Positions 23,081-29,881 of a stretch of 32,872 nucleotides of DNA are shown here, in pieces. The stretch is from a virus, in IMG/VR virus record IMGVR_UViG_3300030118_004217, positions 1-32,872 of that record; one strand, given 5' to 3'. The number at the start of each line of letters is the position of its first letter. The first letter of the stretch is position 1. Made by a program: the position numbers and the translations under genes. The notes under the pieces were generated by a model. That model saw only the letters and a program-made list of their open reading frames with translations. It was not told where the DNA came from and did not search any database.

Positions 23081-23677
23081 TCACTTGTCCTTACTTTTGT
23101 ACTTACCATCTGCGCCACGAAGTCTTTCGGCAGGCTTCTTTTCGTTGTCAAAGTCAAAGCCAAGCGACAGAGGTGCCGAAGACTTGGGTACGAAGTCAGT
23201 CGTGCCTGTGCCGGTACCCATCATCCGCTGTTCAATCCAAGGCGGTGTTTGACCGGGGTTTTGCTCCATCCAGTTGAGTTCGGCTTCCAACTGTGCCTCT
23301 TGCATGCGAATCTCCATGTCTTGGCGTCGTCGGTCAAACGACATTTCCATACTACGATAGCGTGTACGGCGTTGTTTTTCTTGTGCGGCGATTCTCGCTC
23401 GCTCATCCATGCCCTGCTGAAAGAACATTTTGAACAGATAGTAGGCCACACCTTGAACAGCGAATGCCGCCATGGCGTAGGTGATGCCGTTCACCGTCGG
23501 GTCGTCCAATTTCAACCAGTATTCTGCATCAAAAACAGCGATGGCTATTCCGATAGAAACGGCTTGGGTCAGAATCAAACCCATCAGTCGTATTTCTGCT
23601 TGGTCAGCGTCTCTCATGGGTTCTCTGCCGCTTTGCACAACAATCCCTCTCGGTGTTCGCACCACCACTGTACTCAT
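23081..23677 (-). CDS. Two-TM protein with coiled-coil tail
   Basis: 198 residues from ATG 23677, with a weak GTGAT eight bases upstream. Residues about 30-50 (LMGLILTQAVSIGIAIAVF) and 63-86 (ITYAMAAFAVQGVAYYLFKM) are membrane helices. After them comes a long charged helix, RARIAAQEKQRRTRYRSMEM through about residue 150, predicted to be a coiled coil in the cytoplasm or virion interior. The C-terminus is Lys-, Gly- and Pro-rich. It lies downstream of a strong hairpin and seven bases before the membrane protein coupled to the GTPase. It is probably a structural membrane or envelope-type protein; its function is unknown. Confidence 0.72.
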   Translation of the reverse strand: MSTVVVRTPRGIVVQSGREPMRDADQAEIRLMGLILTQAVSIGIAIAVFDAEYWLKLDDPTVNGITYAMAAFAVQGVAYYLFKMFFQQGMDERARIAAQEKQRRTRYRSMEMSFDRRRQDMEIRMQEAQLEAELNWMEQNPGQTPPWIEQRMMGTGTGTTDFVPKSSAPLSLGFDFDNEKKPAERLRGADGKYKSKDK

Positions 23678-23703
23678 AAAGGTATCACAAAAGTACGAAA
23701 GGA

Positions 23704-23753
23704 GGGCCGAAGAGGGAGAGAGAGCCTCTCCGACCCAATCACTGCGAAGCAGT
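23704..23753 (-). terminator. Double hairpin after the 434-residue gene
   Basis: Directly after the stop at 23756, the minus strand forms a five-base-pair hairpin (23741-23753, ACTGC-TTC-GCAGT). A 12-base-pair stem with two wobble pairs follows (23725-23736 with 23704-23715, nine-base loop), then a T-rich stretch (CTTTCGTACTTTT). This may stop or process the transcript between the 434- and 198-residue genes. Archaeal terminators are normally U-tracts, so the hairpin might instead protect mRNA ends. Confidence 0.5.
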
Positions 23754-23755
23754 CA

Positions 23756-24994
23756 TCACTCTTCTTTCTTTTCAGAATCAAGTTTTTCCCGCTTACCGTT
23801 CTTTGACGGGCCGGGACCGGCTTTTGAGCCGATGACTATGACCATGCCGTGGGCTGGCTTTTTCTTGTCGGCTTTTTGTGTACCTCCGCAGTGCATTTTG
23901 CCGAGGCAATCTTTTTTGTCGCACTCGGAACACTTCGTTTTGTACATCAATTCGTTCACTTGCTTCTTGATTTCTTCACCTGTGTTATTCACAAACATGT
24001 TTTCACCTTTTGTTGTTGTTCCAAATCCACCGAACTCCCGCTGTTGTTCAAAAGAAACGGCCCTTGGGTCGTCTCTGTACGCGCCGGGGTTGAAAATCTG
24101 CCGACCGGCTACAGCGTTGCTCTGTACATTGGAAATATCATTGATGCCGAGTCCTCCTGACCCGAAGCCTTGGGTTTGACCTTGCTGACCGAAGCCACTT
24201 TGAAAACCTGAGTCTTGCCCGGAGTCGCCGCCAAACATGTTACCAAACTGGTCTATAGCGAACTCGCCTGCTTTCAAACCAAGACCGAGCCCCAATCCTC
24301 CTGCTCCTACAAGCGCCGCAGACCCTAAGCCCCTACCCGCCTGTCCTGCCGCCGGAGCGCCTCGGGCGTATTGTTGAGCGGCGCGCAACTGCATGGCAGA
24401 GTCCTCAGCGATACGGTATGCTTCGTCTATTTCTGCATCAGTGGCACGGCTGGCACCTCCACCCCGGTGAGTTGCTCGCCGAGATTGCTGTAGGTTTCTG
24501 AGATGGCCTTGTGCCGCATCGTCGGCTCTTTGAGCGCTGGCCAGTCGTCGTGCACGGTGAGACTCAGCCGCCGCCCTGTCGGCGGCTCGCAAACTTCTCA
24601 CACCTGCCCTGCCACGATTTACCAATGCACCAAGGCCACCTATCGGGACGGCTTGTGAAGCCCCGGCAAGTGCCCTTTGGCCTCCAGTGGGGTTTTCTAT
24701 CGTTTTGTCGTAAAGCAAAGTAGTAGGGTCTGCGACCCTTGCTTCATCGGCGAAGTAAAACGGGTTACGAAGAGTCAAGTCTGCGATAGGGTTACGAAGA
24801 GCCCCATCTGCGATAGGGCTACGAAAAGACCCGTCTGCGATAGGGTTTCTTGCACGAACACCTGCGTTGTAAGCACCTGTGCCCAAAGCGGCCAAACCGA
24901 ATGCCGCCGTGATGGGGTCTATTTTCTCAACCCTGTCAGGGTCTCGCCTAACGACCGACCAAGCATGGTCAATCGGCAAAGAAGACTCCGACAT
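23756..24994 (-). CDS. Gly/Ala-rich repeat protein with C-terminal Cys cluster
   Basis: About 412 residues. ATG 24994 is in frame; TTG 24979 has a better ribosome site (GGAG, six bases) and would start MPIDHAWSVVRRDP, while the upstream extension to 25060 lacks support. The AW motif near the N-terminus recurs in other proteins. Residues about 40-75 hold three nine-residue repeats of the type RNPIADGSF. The centre is Gly-, Ala- and Arg-rich with a hydrophobic Gly stretch (LGSAALVGAGGLGLGLGLKA) that might insert in membranes. The C-terminus has CSECDKKDC and MHCGG, a probable metal site, then a Lys-rich tail. Its architecture resembles internal or membrane-penetrating virion proteins; no family is recognised. 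Confidence 0.7.
   Translation of the reverse strand: MSESSLPIDHAWSVVRRDPDRVEKIDPITAAFGLAALGTGAYNAGVRARNPIADGSFRSPIADGALRNPIADLTLRNPFYFADEARVADPTTLLYDKTIENPTGGQRALAGASQAVPIGGLGALVNRGRAGVRSLRAADRAAAESHRARRLASAQRADDAAQGHLRNLQQSRRATHRGGGASRATDAEIDEAYRIAEDSAMQLRAAQQYARGAPAAGQAGRGLGSAALVGAGGLGLGLGLKAGEFAIDQFGNMFGGDSGQDSGFQSGFGQQGQTQGFGSGGLGINDISNVQSNAVAGRQIFNPGAYRDDPRAVSFEQQREFGGFGTTTKGENMFVNNTGEEIKKQVNELMYKTKCSECDKKDCLGKMHCGGTQKADKKKPAHGMVIVIGSKAGPGPSKNGKREKLDSEKKEE
24762..24842. repeat. 27-bp tandem repeat, three copies, inside a coding region
   Basis: Three head-to-tail 27-base units (24762-24788, 24789-24815, 24816-24842), each starting GGGTTACGAA or a close variant and ending CTGCGATA. On the minus strand they encode nine-residue repeats with the core NPIADG. 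The frame is kept, so copy number can vary without breaking the protein. Confidence 0.85.
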
Positions 24995-25172
24995 GTATAT
25001 CGGCAGGTCTTTTATCGTGATAAGCCTGTTGGAGATACGAATAGTGCTCAGAGGCCTCAATCAACAGGCACAGGGCTTCGTCGCTACCGTCCTGCAACTC
25101 TTGGATTTTTTCCAAGTTCCATTTGCTGACCTTGAGAATCTCAGCAAACAAGTCGTCCCAAATGCTCCTCAA
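24969..25172 (-). CDS. 67-residue acidic helical protein
   Basis: The start is TTG 25172, chosen because AGGAG lies six bases upstream, just after the stop of the preceding gene. The protein is largely helical and acidic (IWDDLFAEILKVSKWNLEKI, then DEALCLLIEASEHYSYLQQA) without a membrane segment or metal motif. Its last codons overlap the start of the Gly/Ala-rich gene, implying coupled translation. It might be a chaperone or antirepressor-like partner of a neighbour; no family is recognised. Confidence 0.62.
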   Translation of the reverse strand: MRSIWDDLFAEILKVSKWNLEKIQELQDGSDEALCLLIEASEHYSYLQQAYHDKRPADIHVGVFFAD

Positions 25173-25183
25173 GTCCTTCTCCT

Positions 25184-25750
25184 CTATCTGACCAGCACAA
25201 CATCCGACTTAAGTGTGCCCCGTTCTTTGAAGTGGCGGGCTCGGTTGCTGTGAGGGTCTTCGGCCACGAGCGTGTGGTCCTTGGTGTGGCTCATGTCAGG
25301 TCCACCCTTGCCATCAATGCCACGGTGTCGGCGTTCCCGTCGGAGTTCGCTACGGTACTTGACCCGTTCCGGCGTGGATTCGTACTTCTTGTCGTACTCC
25401 AACTTGTGTCGCTTGGCTTCAGGGCTGACTGGATTTTTCAAAACGAGCACCGATTTGACAACAGTCGGCTTCCCACCAACACCTTGTCGCTTTGCTCGCT
25501 TCCGCTTGGTCGCCGCTCGCTTTTGTCCACTGGTCATTTCACCGCTGGTCTTCGGCGTCTTGCTGGACACCCTGACCGACGGACGACACTTGGGATAGCC
25601 CTTACGACCTTTCTTTGCCTTGGAACGCCCGCACGGAGGGTGCTTTCCAGTCTTGGGGTCTTTACGAGACACATCCACCCACTTTTCCTTGAACCAGCGG
25701 TTCAAGTCCTTGATAACCAAGGTGTCATGGCAGGTACAACGGTCGGTCAT
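25184..25750 (-). CDS. Lys/Arg-rich Cys protein, DUF5872-like
   Basis: 188 residues from ATG 25750, which overlaps the preceding stop (ATGA). Near the N-terminus are CTCHD, then KWVDVSRKDPKTGKHPPCG and GRKGYPKCRPS, the pattern I associate with DUF5872-type proteins of marine and giant viruses. The centre is a run of Lys/Arg (KRAATKRKRAKRQG). The C-terminal part, YDKKYESTPERVKYRSELRR then GIDGKGGPDMSHTKD, matches a basic module often seen in phage proteins with conserved SHTKD and NRAR. No biochemical role is established. The charge suggests nucleic-acid binding, perhaps DNA condensation in the head. The name of the family is from memory and should be treated as likely. Confidence 0.75.
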   Translation of the reverse strand: MTDRCTCHDTLVIKDLNRWFKEKWVDVSRKDPKTGKHPPCGRSKAKKGRKGYPKCRPSVRVSSKTPKTSGEMTSGQKRAATKRKRAKRQGVGGKPTVVKSVLVLKNPVSPEAKRHKLEYDKKYESTPERVKYRSELRRERRHRGIDGKGGPDMSHTKDHTLVAEDPHSNRARHFKERGTLKSDVVLVR

Positions 25751-25941
25751 TTCTTCTTCCCCTTCTTCTTACCTCGGAACTTGCCTTTGCAGTATTGCAC
25801 GGCCCATCCGTTAGCGTAAGCCGAAGGGTACACCTTGAACTTCCGCTTTGCCGCCGCTTTACCAGCAGGGCAGAGTTTTTTTTCCAAGAAATCAAATGCA
25901 CTGTTGATGCCCACACAATGTCCACAATCGCAGTCTGTCAT
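25747..25941 (-). CDS. 64-residue basic Cys protein, CPAGKAAAKRKF type
   Basis: ATG 25941 follows GGTGATAAAAG, beginning just after the previous stop. The N-terminus has CDCGHC, a possible metal site. The core CPAGKAAAKRKFKVYPSAYA, then CKGKFRGKKKGKKK, is a motif recurrent in small proteins of marine phages and large DNA viruses. Its function is not established. It overlaps the next gene by four bases. With the neighbours at 25184-25750 and 27090-27482 it forms a set of three lysine-rich cysteine proteins, perhaps nucleoid or virion-core proteins. Confidence 0.78.
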   Translation of the reverse strand: MTDCDCGHCVGINSAFDFLEKKLCPAGKAAAKRKFKVYPSAYANGWAVQYCKGKFRGKKKGKKK

Positions 25942-25947
25942 CTTTTA

Positions 25948-27093
25948 TCACCGGGGTACATATCGTTCAGATTGGAAAGTTTGCAAAGGTAGACCACGAG
26001 ATTGCTCGTGCAGGTCTACCATGTTTTGTGTTTCAGCGTCAAAGAGGCTTCGGGTTTGAGGGTCCATGGTTGCAGGGTCTCGGTCGTAAGAAGCACTGAA
26101 CACCCCTTGGCGAACAGCGTTTCTCGCCATTTCTGCAAGCGCCGCCTGCCTTGCTTCCTCTTCATCCACCATAGCCTGCCTTGCTTCCTCTTCATTCGCC
26201 ATAGCCTGCTGAACACGAGGGTCGTCAAGGTTGAAATTGTTGATGTTGACAGGTTGAAACGGGTTGTAGTCTGCTCCGCCCTGACTGAACGAACCGGAAG
26301 CACCGGGCAAGTTCCGCATGGCGTCAATCCGGTCTTGATGGAACTGATTTGCTCTTTCTATGGCTTGGTCACGGTCGGCGAGAATGCGCTCTCGTCGCTC
26401 ATGAGGCATGAGCAATCGGGTTTTGGCAGGACGCGTTTCGTAAGGCTCACCGACATCCTGACGAGCGTACCCGTGATTGTAAAACGATTCACGGCCGAAT
26501 TGATTCAACATGCCGCCGGGAACTTTCATCACTCTCGTGTTAGAACTCATCTGAGGAAAAACCTGCGACCGCATATGAGCCGGTCTCATCGGGTCATACT
26601 GTTTTAATAAATGCCAAGCACTTTCAAGAGCACTTTTCACAATCTCTTTCGGCTCATGAGTGTAAATGTCGCCATCTTCGTGCATAAAAATGTCGCCTCT
26701 GTCAACCATATCCCTCAAAGTGGCTTGTAATTCTTCCTCATCAGGGACAACTTTTCGCAAATTTTTCATCCCAAGCGCCCCGCCCTCCTTTTCAATTTCG
26801 TTCAAAATGGCTTGCTCCGCATCTTCCGACTTCTTCAACTCGGGATGGAATTTCATCGTGACCTTCTTTGCATCTTTTTTGATTGATTTTCCGTCAACAA
26901 GCACCTCAATTGGGTACGGCTTATGCTCATCGTACCAATATGCCATTTCATACCCGCCGTTTTTCAACAGTTTGACAAGAAGACCCCTTTCGTAGTCCTT
27001 GTCCTCGGCCTGTAAAACCATCTCTTTGCCTCTCGGCAAAACCAAATCTACATCCTTGTCCTTTTTCAAAACCTGCCACCAAGTCGGATTCAA
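25948..27093 (-). CDS. Winged-helix-like protein with AW motif and tandem repeat
   Basis: About 381 residues. The open frame extends upstream, but that part is only the shadow of the next gene. TTG 27093 overlaps the preceding TGA (TTGA) and has GAGGTGG five bases upstream, so it is the best start; GTG 27102 is an alternative. Residues 91-145 (AEQAILNEIEKEGGALGMKN, then ATLRDMVDRGDIFMHEDGDI) read as a winged helix with its beta hairpin. SAWHLLKQYDP at about 158-168 repeats a motif found in several proteins here. A ten-residue tandem repeat with core EEEARQA lies near residue 300. The C-terminus is helical and acidic. It could bind DNA; the role is unknown. Confidence 0.7.
   Translation of the reverse strand: MNPTWWQVLKKDKDVDLVLPRGKEMVLQAEDKDYERGLLVKLLKNGGYEMAYWYDEHKPYPIEVLVDGKSIKKDAKKVTMKFHPELKKSEDAEQAILNEIEKEGGALGMKNLRKVVPDEEELQATLRDMVDRGDIFMHEDGDIYTHEPKEIVKSALESAWHLLKQYDPMRPAHMRSQVFPQMSSNTRVMKVPGGMLNQFGRESFYNHGYARQDVGEPYETRPAKTRLLMPHERRERILADRDQAIERANQFHQDRIDAMRNLPGASGSFSQGGADYNPFQPVNINNFNLDDPRVQQAMANEEEARQAMVDEEEARQAALAEMARNAVRQGVFSASYDRDPATMDPQTRSLFDAETQNMVDLHEQSRGLPLQTFQSERYVPR
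26144..26203. repeat. 30-bp tandem duplication, two copies, inside a coding region
   Basis: Two adjacent 30-base units (26144-26173 and 26174-26203) begin GCCTGCCTTGCTTCCTCTTC and differ at only two or three positions. They encode a duplicated ten-residue segment with EEEARQA. The near-identity at DNA level points to a recent duplication. Confidence 0.85.
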
Positions 27094-27482
27094 CAATTCC
27101 ACCTCTTCAAAGCGGCTCCTTTCGGAGTGAGTTTGCCCTTCTTGCTGGTCGGACCTTTGACGCCCGACATGCGAGCACAGAATGATTTGCGTCGCTTGGC
27201 GGCTTTGCTCCCCTGCTTGAGTTTGCTGGGCTTTTTGGTGACGGGTCGCTTGAGATTGGCCCCAGTCTTGCGCTTTGCGGCCGCACGACCTTTGGCGCTC
27301 AACCCACCAGTCTTGGCATGTTTGCTGGGGTTGTAGCCATGGAATGGCTTGGATTTTTTCTTGGCTTTGAGAACAGCAAGGCTCAGTTCCATCGGACTGC
27401 AACAATCGCAGAACGAGACATCGGACCAATCAGTTTTACCAAGGACATCCGCCTCGGTCAACCAATCTATAGCGTCCGCCAT
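27090..27482 (-). CDS. Basic protein with SFCARMSG module, DUF6321-like
   Basis: About 130 residues. ATG 27482 is chosen; GTG 27494 in frame is an alternative, and neither has a strong ribosome site. The N-terminal part is acidic (TDWSDVSFCDCCSPMEL) with three clustered cysteines. The rest is Lys/Arg-rich and ends KSFCARMSGVKGPTSKKGK then LKRWNC, a module I know from small phage proteins (DUF6321-like, from memory). Together with the two basic Cys proteins downstream it suggests a nucleic-acid-binding set. Its final codons overlap the start of the winged-helix gene. Confidence 0.76.
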   Translation of the reverse strand: MADAIDWLTEADVLGKTDWSDVSFCDCCSPMELSLAVLKAKKKSKPFHGYNPSKHAKTGGLSAKGRAAAKRKTGANLKRPVTKKPSKLKQGSKAAKRRKSFCARMSGVKGPTSKKGKLTPKGAALKRWNC

Positions 27483-27503
27483 GTGGCTCGTCACGGCAAT
27501 TCT

Positions 27504-28307
27504 CTACATCAAGGTTTCCAGTGCCTTGAGCATTTTGTTTGCTTCATCGCGTGCCCTCGCCATTTCTCTGAACGCTTCGGGAAGGTGGGAGTAGTCTTTC
27601 TCTTGCGGTATCAACGATTGAGGGACAGCCTGTTCAGGCTCTTGAGGTTCCTGTTGCATCTCGGCAGGTACTTGACGCTCCAAGAAATCAAATCGTTCAG
27701 GTAGGGTTTCGTGAATACCCGTGTTGTCGTAAGCGTTTTCAAGACTCGTGGTCGGCGTGACCTTGATGGTTTGCCGTGTGCGGTCACCCACTGCACGGTG
27801 TCCGACCGTGGCCAACACCAACTTCCCGGTTTTCTTGTCCAGCACAAAGTGTGGCGTCATCACCGTACCAAGTCCCATCTGCCTTTCACTTGAGTCAACT
27901 TTTGGCATGTCGGTCGTGAACGCATTGAATGACATGCTGGGTTGTTTGTGTGGCAATTCGGCCCTTTGGTCCGCAGGTGGCAACTTTTCACCCATCACCT
28001 CTTTCAATTCAGGGTGATTCTCAATCAGGTCGTTGGCCATCATCGCCATGATGGCTTCAATGGTGAAACCGTATTGCCCCAAACCTCTACGCTGAAACTG
28101 ATGGGGGAGGTCTTGGTCAGGGTGATACCGATGTCGTTTGCGGTCAAGGTAGTGTTGAGTGGGTCGCACGCTCACATGTTCTAAACCGCCCTCTTCAATG
28201 AGGCGAATCATGCGGTCGGGAAGCGTCTTGTAGTAATCCGGGGGAAGGTCGCCGTAAAAATCGTACGCTTTAAGCAGAATCCAAGCCTCCTCAAACGGTG
28301 CGACCAT
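27504..28307 (-). CDS. 267-residue protein with N-terminal AW-x-LLK motif
   Basis: ATG 28307 has no ribosome site, but a TATA-like box is centred about 26 bases upstream, so this is probably the leaderless first gene of its unit. The N-terminus MVAPFEEAWILLKAYD has the shared AW motif. The centre is rich in His, Arg and Gln (YLDRKRHRYHPDQDLPHQF) and contains TIEAIMAMMANDLIENHPE, comparable with FAMMANDYLNTV in the giant protein. The stretch GLGTVMTPHFVLDKKTGKLV looks like a beta hairpin. The C-terminus is a Gln/Glu-rich linker and a helix. It is probably a virion protein related in style to the giant protein; no family is recognised. Confidence 0.68.
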   Translation of the reverse strand: MVAPFEEAWILLKAYDFYGDLPPDYYKTLPDRMIRLIEEGGLEHVSVRPTQHYLDRKRHRYHPDQDLPHQFQRRGLGQYGFTIEAIMAMMANDLIENHPELKEVMGEKLPPADQRAELPHKQPSMSFNAFTTDMPKVDSSERQMGLGTVMTPHFVLDKKTGKLVLATVGHRAVGDRTRQTIKVTPTTSLENAYDNTGIHETLPERFDFLERQVPAEMQQEPQEPEQAVPQSLIPQEKDYSHLPEAFREMARARDEANKMLKALETLM

Positions 28308-28327
28308 GGTTGGTCCATGTTATGCTG

Positions 28328-28336
28328 TATCAAAAG
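28328..28336 (-). promoter_or_regulatory. TATA-like box upstream of 267-residue gene
   Basis: On the minus strand TTTTGATAC is centred about 26 bases before ATG 28307. That gene lacks a Shine-Dalgarno, so a leaderless start from this box is plausible. The upstream unit ends just before, at a strong inverted repeat. Confidence 0.42.
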
Positions 28337-28345
28337 CGTTGAGGT

Positions 28346-28421
28346 GGCTGGCAGGCTTGACATGAAAAGAACAAGAAGGTGAACCGCTGAGCCCAAGTAG
28401 CGGATGGAACACCTGCCAGCC
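28346..28421. repeat. 10-bp inverted repeat enclosing a hairpin
   Basis: GGCTGGCAGG (28346-28355) and CCTGCCAGCC (28412-28421) are perfect inverted arms. Inside them CCGCT (28384-28388) pairs with AGCGG (28399-28403). The element lies between the stop of the small zinc ribbon gene and the next TATA-like box. It may end or stabilise the upstream transcript, or be a binding site; the arms are too far apart for a simple terminator hairpin. Confidence 0.6.
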
Positions 28422-28453
28422 GATTGTACGGAATATATGCCGATATTTAACAA

Positions 28454-28603
28454 TCACTCATCCATTGTGAAGGAACTGCATACTTCGCAATACCAAGCAA
28501 TACCTCTGAAAACACCTTGTCGTTTGAGATATACCCGCTTTGTCGGGTGATGATTGCACTGTTTGCAACGCTCACTCTTCCTCTTCCCAGCCAAAGTACA
28601 CAC
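28454..28603 (-). CDS. Small zinc-ribbon protein (about 46-49 residues)
   Basis: Read from the minus strand in the frame of CKQCNHHPTKRVYLKRQG, then AWYCEVCSSFTMDE before a TGA at 28456-28454. Two CxxC knuckles about 26 residues apart (first Cys to first Cys) define a zinc ribbon. GTG 28603 or TTG 28594 can start it, both inside the end of the preceding gene; no ATG is in frame. Its last codons do not reach the next gene. Zinc ribbons of this size in archaeal viruses are often transcription-related, but here the role is unknown. The start is the uncertain part. Confidence 0.62.
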   Translation of the reverse strand: MCTLAGKRKSERCKQCNHHPTKRVYLKRQGVFRGIAWYCEVCSSFTMDE

Positions 28604-28760
28604 CCTGCTCCATTCCTCTCAGCGCACGAAAGCGCATGGTATGGTTAAACGATTTGAGTGCCCGGACATCATGCTCCAAATCTCGTAAGCGTTCCCTTAC
28701 CATCTTGGCATAGACGGTCAGAACGAACAACGCGCCAATAAGCACGATGTCCCATACCAT
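28572..28760 (-). CDS. Single-TM peptide with short coiled coil
   Basis: 62 residues from ATG 28760; a TTG at 28808 overlapping the previous stop would add 16 residues. Residues 1-19 (MVWDIVLIGALFVLTVYAK) are an N-terminal membrane helix. A charged helix follows (VRERLRDLEHDVRALKSFNH), then an aromatic tail ending in four Glu. It could be a small virion or host-membrane protein. It overlaps the downstream zinc-ribbon gene, so the pair is probably coupled. Confidence 0.62.
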   Translation of the reverse strand: MVWDIVLIGALFVLTVYAKMVRERLRDLEHDVRALKSFNHTMRFRALRGMEQGVYFGWEEEE

Positions 28761-28804
28761 GAAACCCCGATTAGGGCTCAATACTTGAAGTTTGGTGTAC
28801 CAAA

Positions 28805-29881
28805 TCAAGCGGCTCGGTCAATCTGAGACTGCTCAGGTGAGCCGTCAGTGCGACCACGCTGTCCTGCGAATTGCATCAAACGCTCACGAATGGCCTGAGA
28901 CTCGGCACTGGCGGGGTCTTGGAACATGCTCATGGTGTCTTCGTCCATGGGGACATTGAGGTCGGGCTTCTCGCCTTGTCGCACACGCTCAAGGTTTTCC
29001 CGGTAGCGGTTGCTCATTTGACGCAGAGGGCGCTCCTTGGTTGGCTTTGCTTCTCGGGGAGGCGTCTTGTCTTCAAAGGTACCGCCAGCGGCCGTGGCCA
29101 TGCCGGAAAGAATGTTGGCGATGGTCTCTTGCTGGGTGGGCTTGCGAGTTTCTTCGGGTTGGTCAACGAACTCACGACTTGCACCGCCAAGGCGTGCGCC
29201 TGTGCCCACACCCTCAACATTTTGAAGCGTGGTGGCTCGTCGTCGGCGAGAGCCCGGTCGCATTCGCTTTCCTTCATCGTCCACACCACGCAGTGGCAAG
29301 TTCATACCTGCACCGGAGCCGCCCCGAATGTCGGTTCGCCCACCACGCTGACCGCCGGTCAGTTGACGACCGGCCGACTGCTCCATGCCTTCACGAGCCA
29401 GTCGCTGTTCTCTTGGAGAAAAGAATGATTCTTCGGGCATAGTGTCAAAACCACGCACATTGGCCATGGAAGGTGCAGAGGTGACGCCCATGGACTGAGT
29501 GTCTCCGGCCATTTCTTCGGCGTCCCTTTGAGAAATCATGGTCTGTTGCATCTCACGCAGAGGCGTCAAGTCTCGCTGAACTCGGCGGTCGGTAGCGGGG
29601 AGTGGGTCGGGCATGAATGTTTCACCGGGGCGCATGTCGCCAGCCTCGGAAGGCATGTCCACTTGACGCATAGGCGACACCATGCGTCGGTTGTCACCTT
29701 GACCTTCAAATTGAGCAGGGATGGTTCGTCGCATGTCCATAACATCGCCAAGACCTTCTTCCCCGGCTTCGGCTCTGCGTCGTGCAAGCATCTGCAAAAC
29801 GGCAGGCGGAAGCGTTCCCATGTAGCCTTGTTGACCGGGTATGGCTTTCAGTAGATTCCAAGCGTGCATGAATGCGCTCAT
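28805..29881 (-). CDS. 358-residue Arg/Met-rich protein with N-terminal AW-x-LLK motif
   Basis: ATG 29881 overlaps the lyase stop (ATGA). The N-terminus MSAFMHAWNLLKAIPGQQ carries the motif shared with other proteins here. The rest is low-complexity: many Arg, Gln, Met, Gly and Pro residues, with no membrane segment, cysteine or catalytic motif. RRMVSPMRQVDMPSEAG and NRYRENLERVRQGEKPDLNV are typical stretches. Most of it looks disordered. The same motif at the N-terminus of likely virion proteins suggests that this too is a virion component. The coupling to the lyase shows the lyase gene belongs to the virus and not to adjoining host DNA. Confidence 0.66.
   Translation of the reverse strand: MSAFMHAWNLLKAIPGQQGYMGTLPPAVLQMLARRRAEAGEEGLGDVMDMRRTIPAQFEGQGDNRRMVSPMRQVDMPSEAGDMRPGETFMPDPLPATDRRVQRDLTPLREMQQTMISQRDAEEMAGDTQSMGVTSAPSMANVRGFDTMPEESFFSPREQRLAREGMEQSAGRQLTGGQRGGRTDIRGGSGAGMNLPLRGVDDEGKRMRPGSRRRRATTLQNVEGVGTGARLGGASREFVDQPEETRKPTQQETIANILSGMATAAGGTFEDKTPPREAKPTKERPLRQMSNRYRENLERVRQGEKPDLNVPMDEDTMSMFQDPASAESQAIRERLMQFAGQRGRTDGSPEQSQIDRAA

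Noticed and set aside
27103-27429. N-terminal extension of the winged-helix gene
   Set aside because: The upstream 110 codons overlap the SFCARMSG-module gene in another frame and read as low-complexity Gln/Ser/Arg, typical of a shadow.
28208-28453. 81-codon minus-strand open frame between the zinc ribbon and the 267-residue gene
   Set aside because: It crosses the inverted repeat, overlaps the start of the 267-residue gene in a different frame and has no ribosome site.
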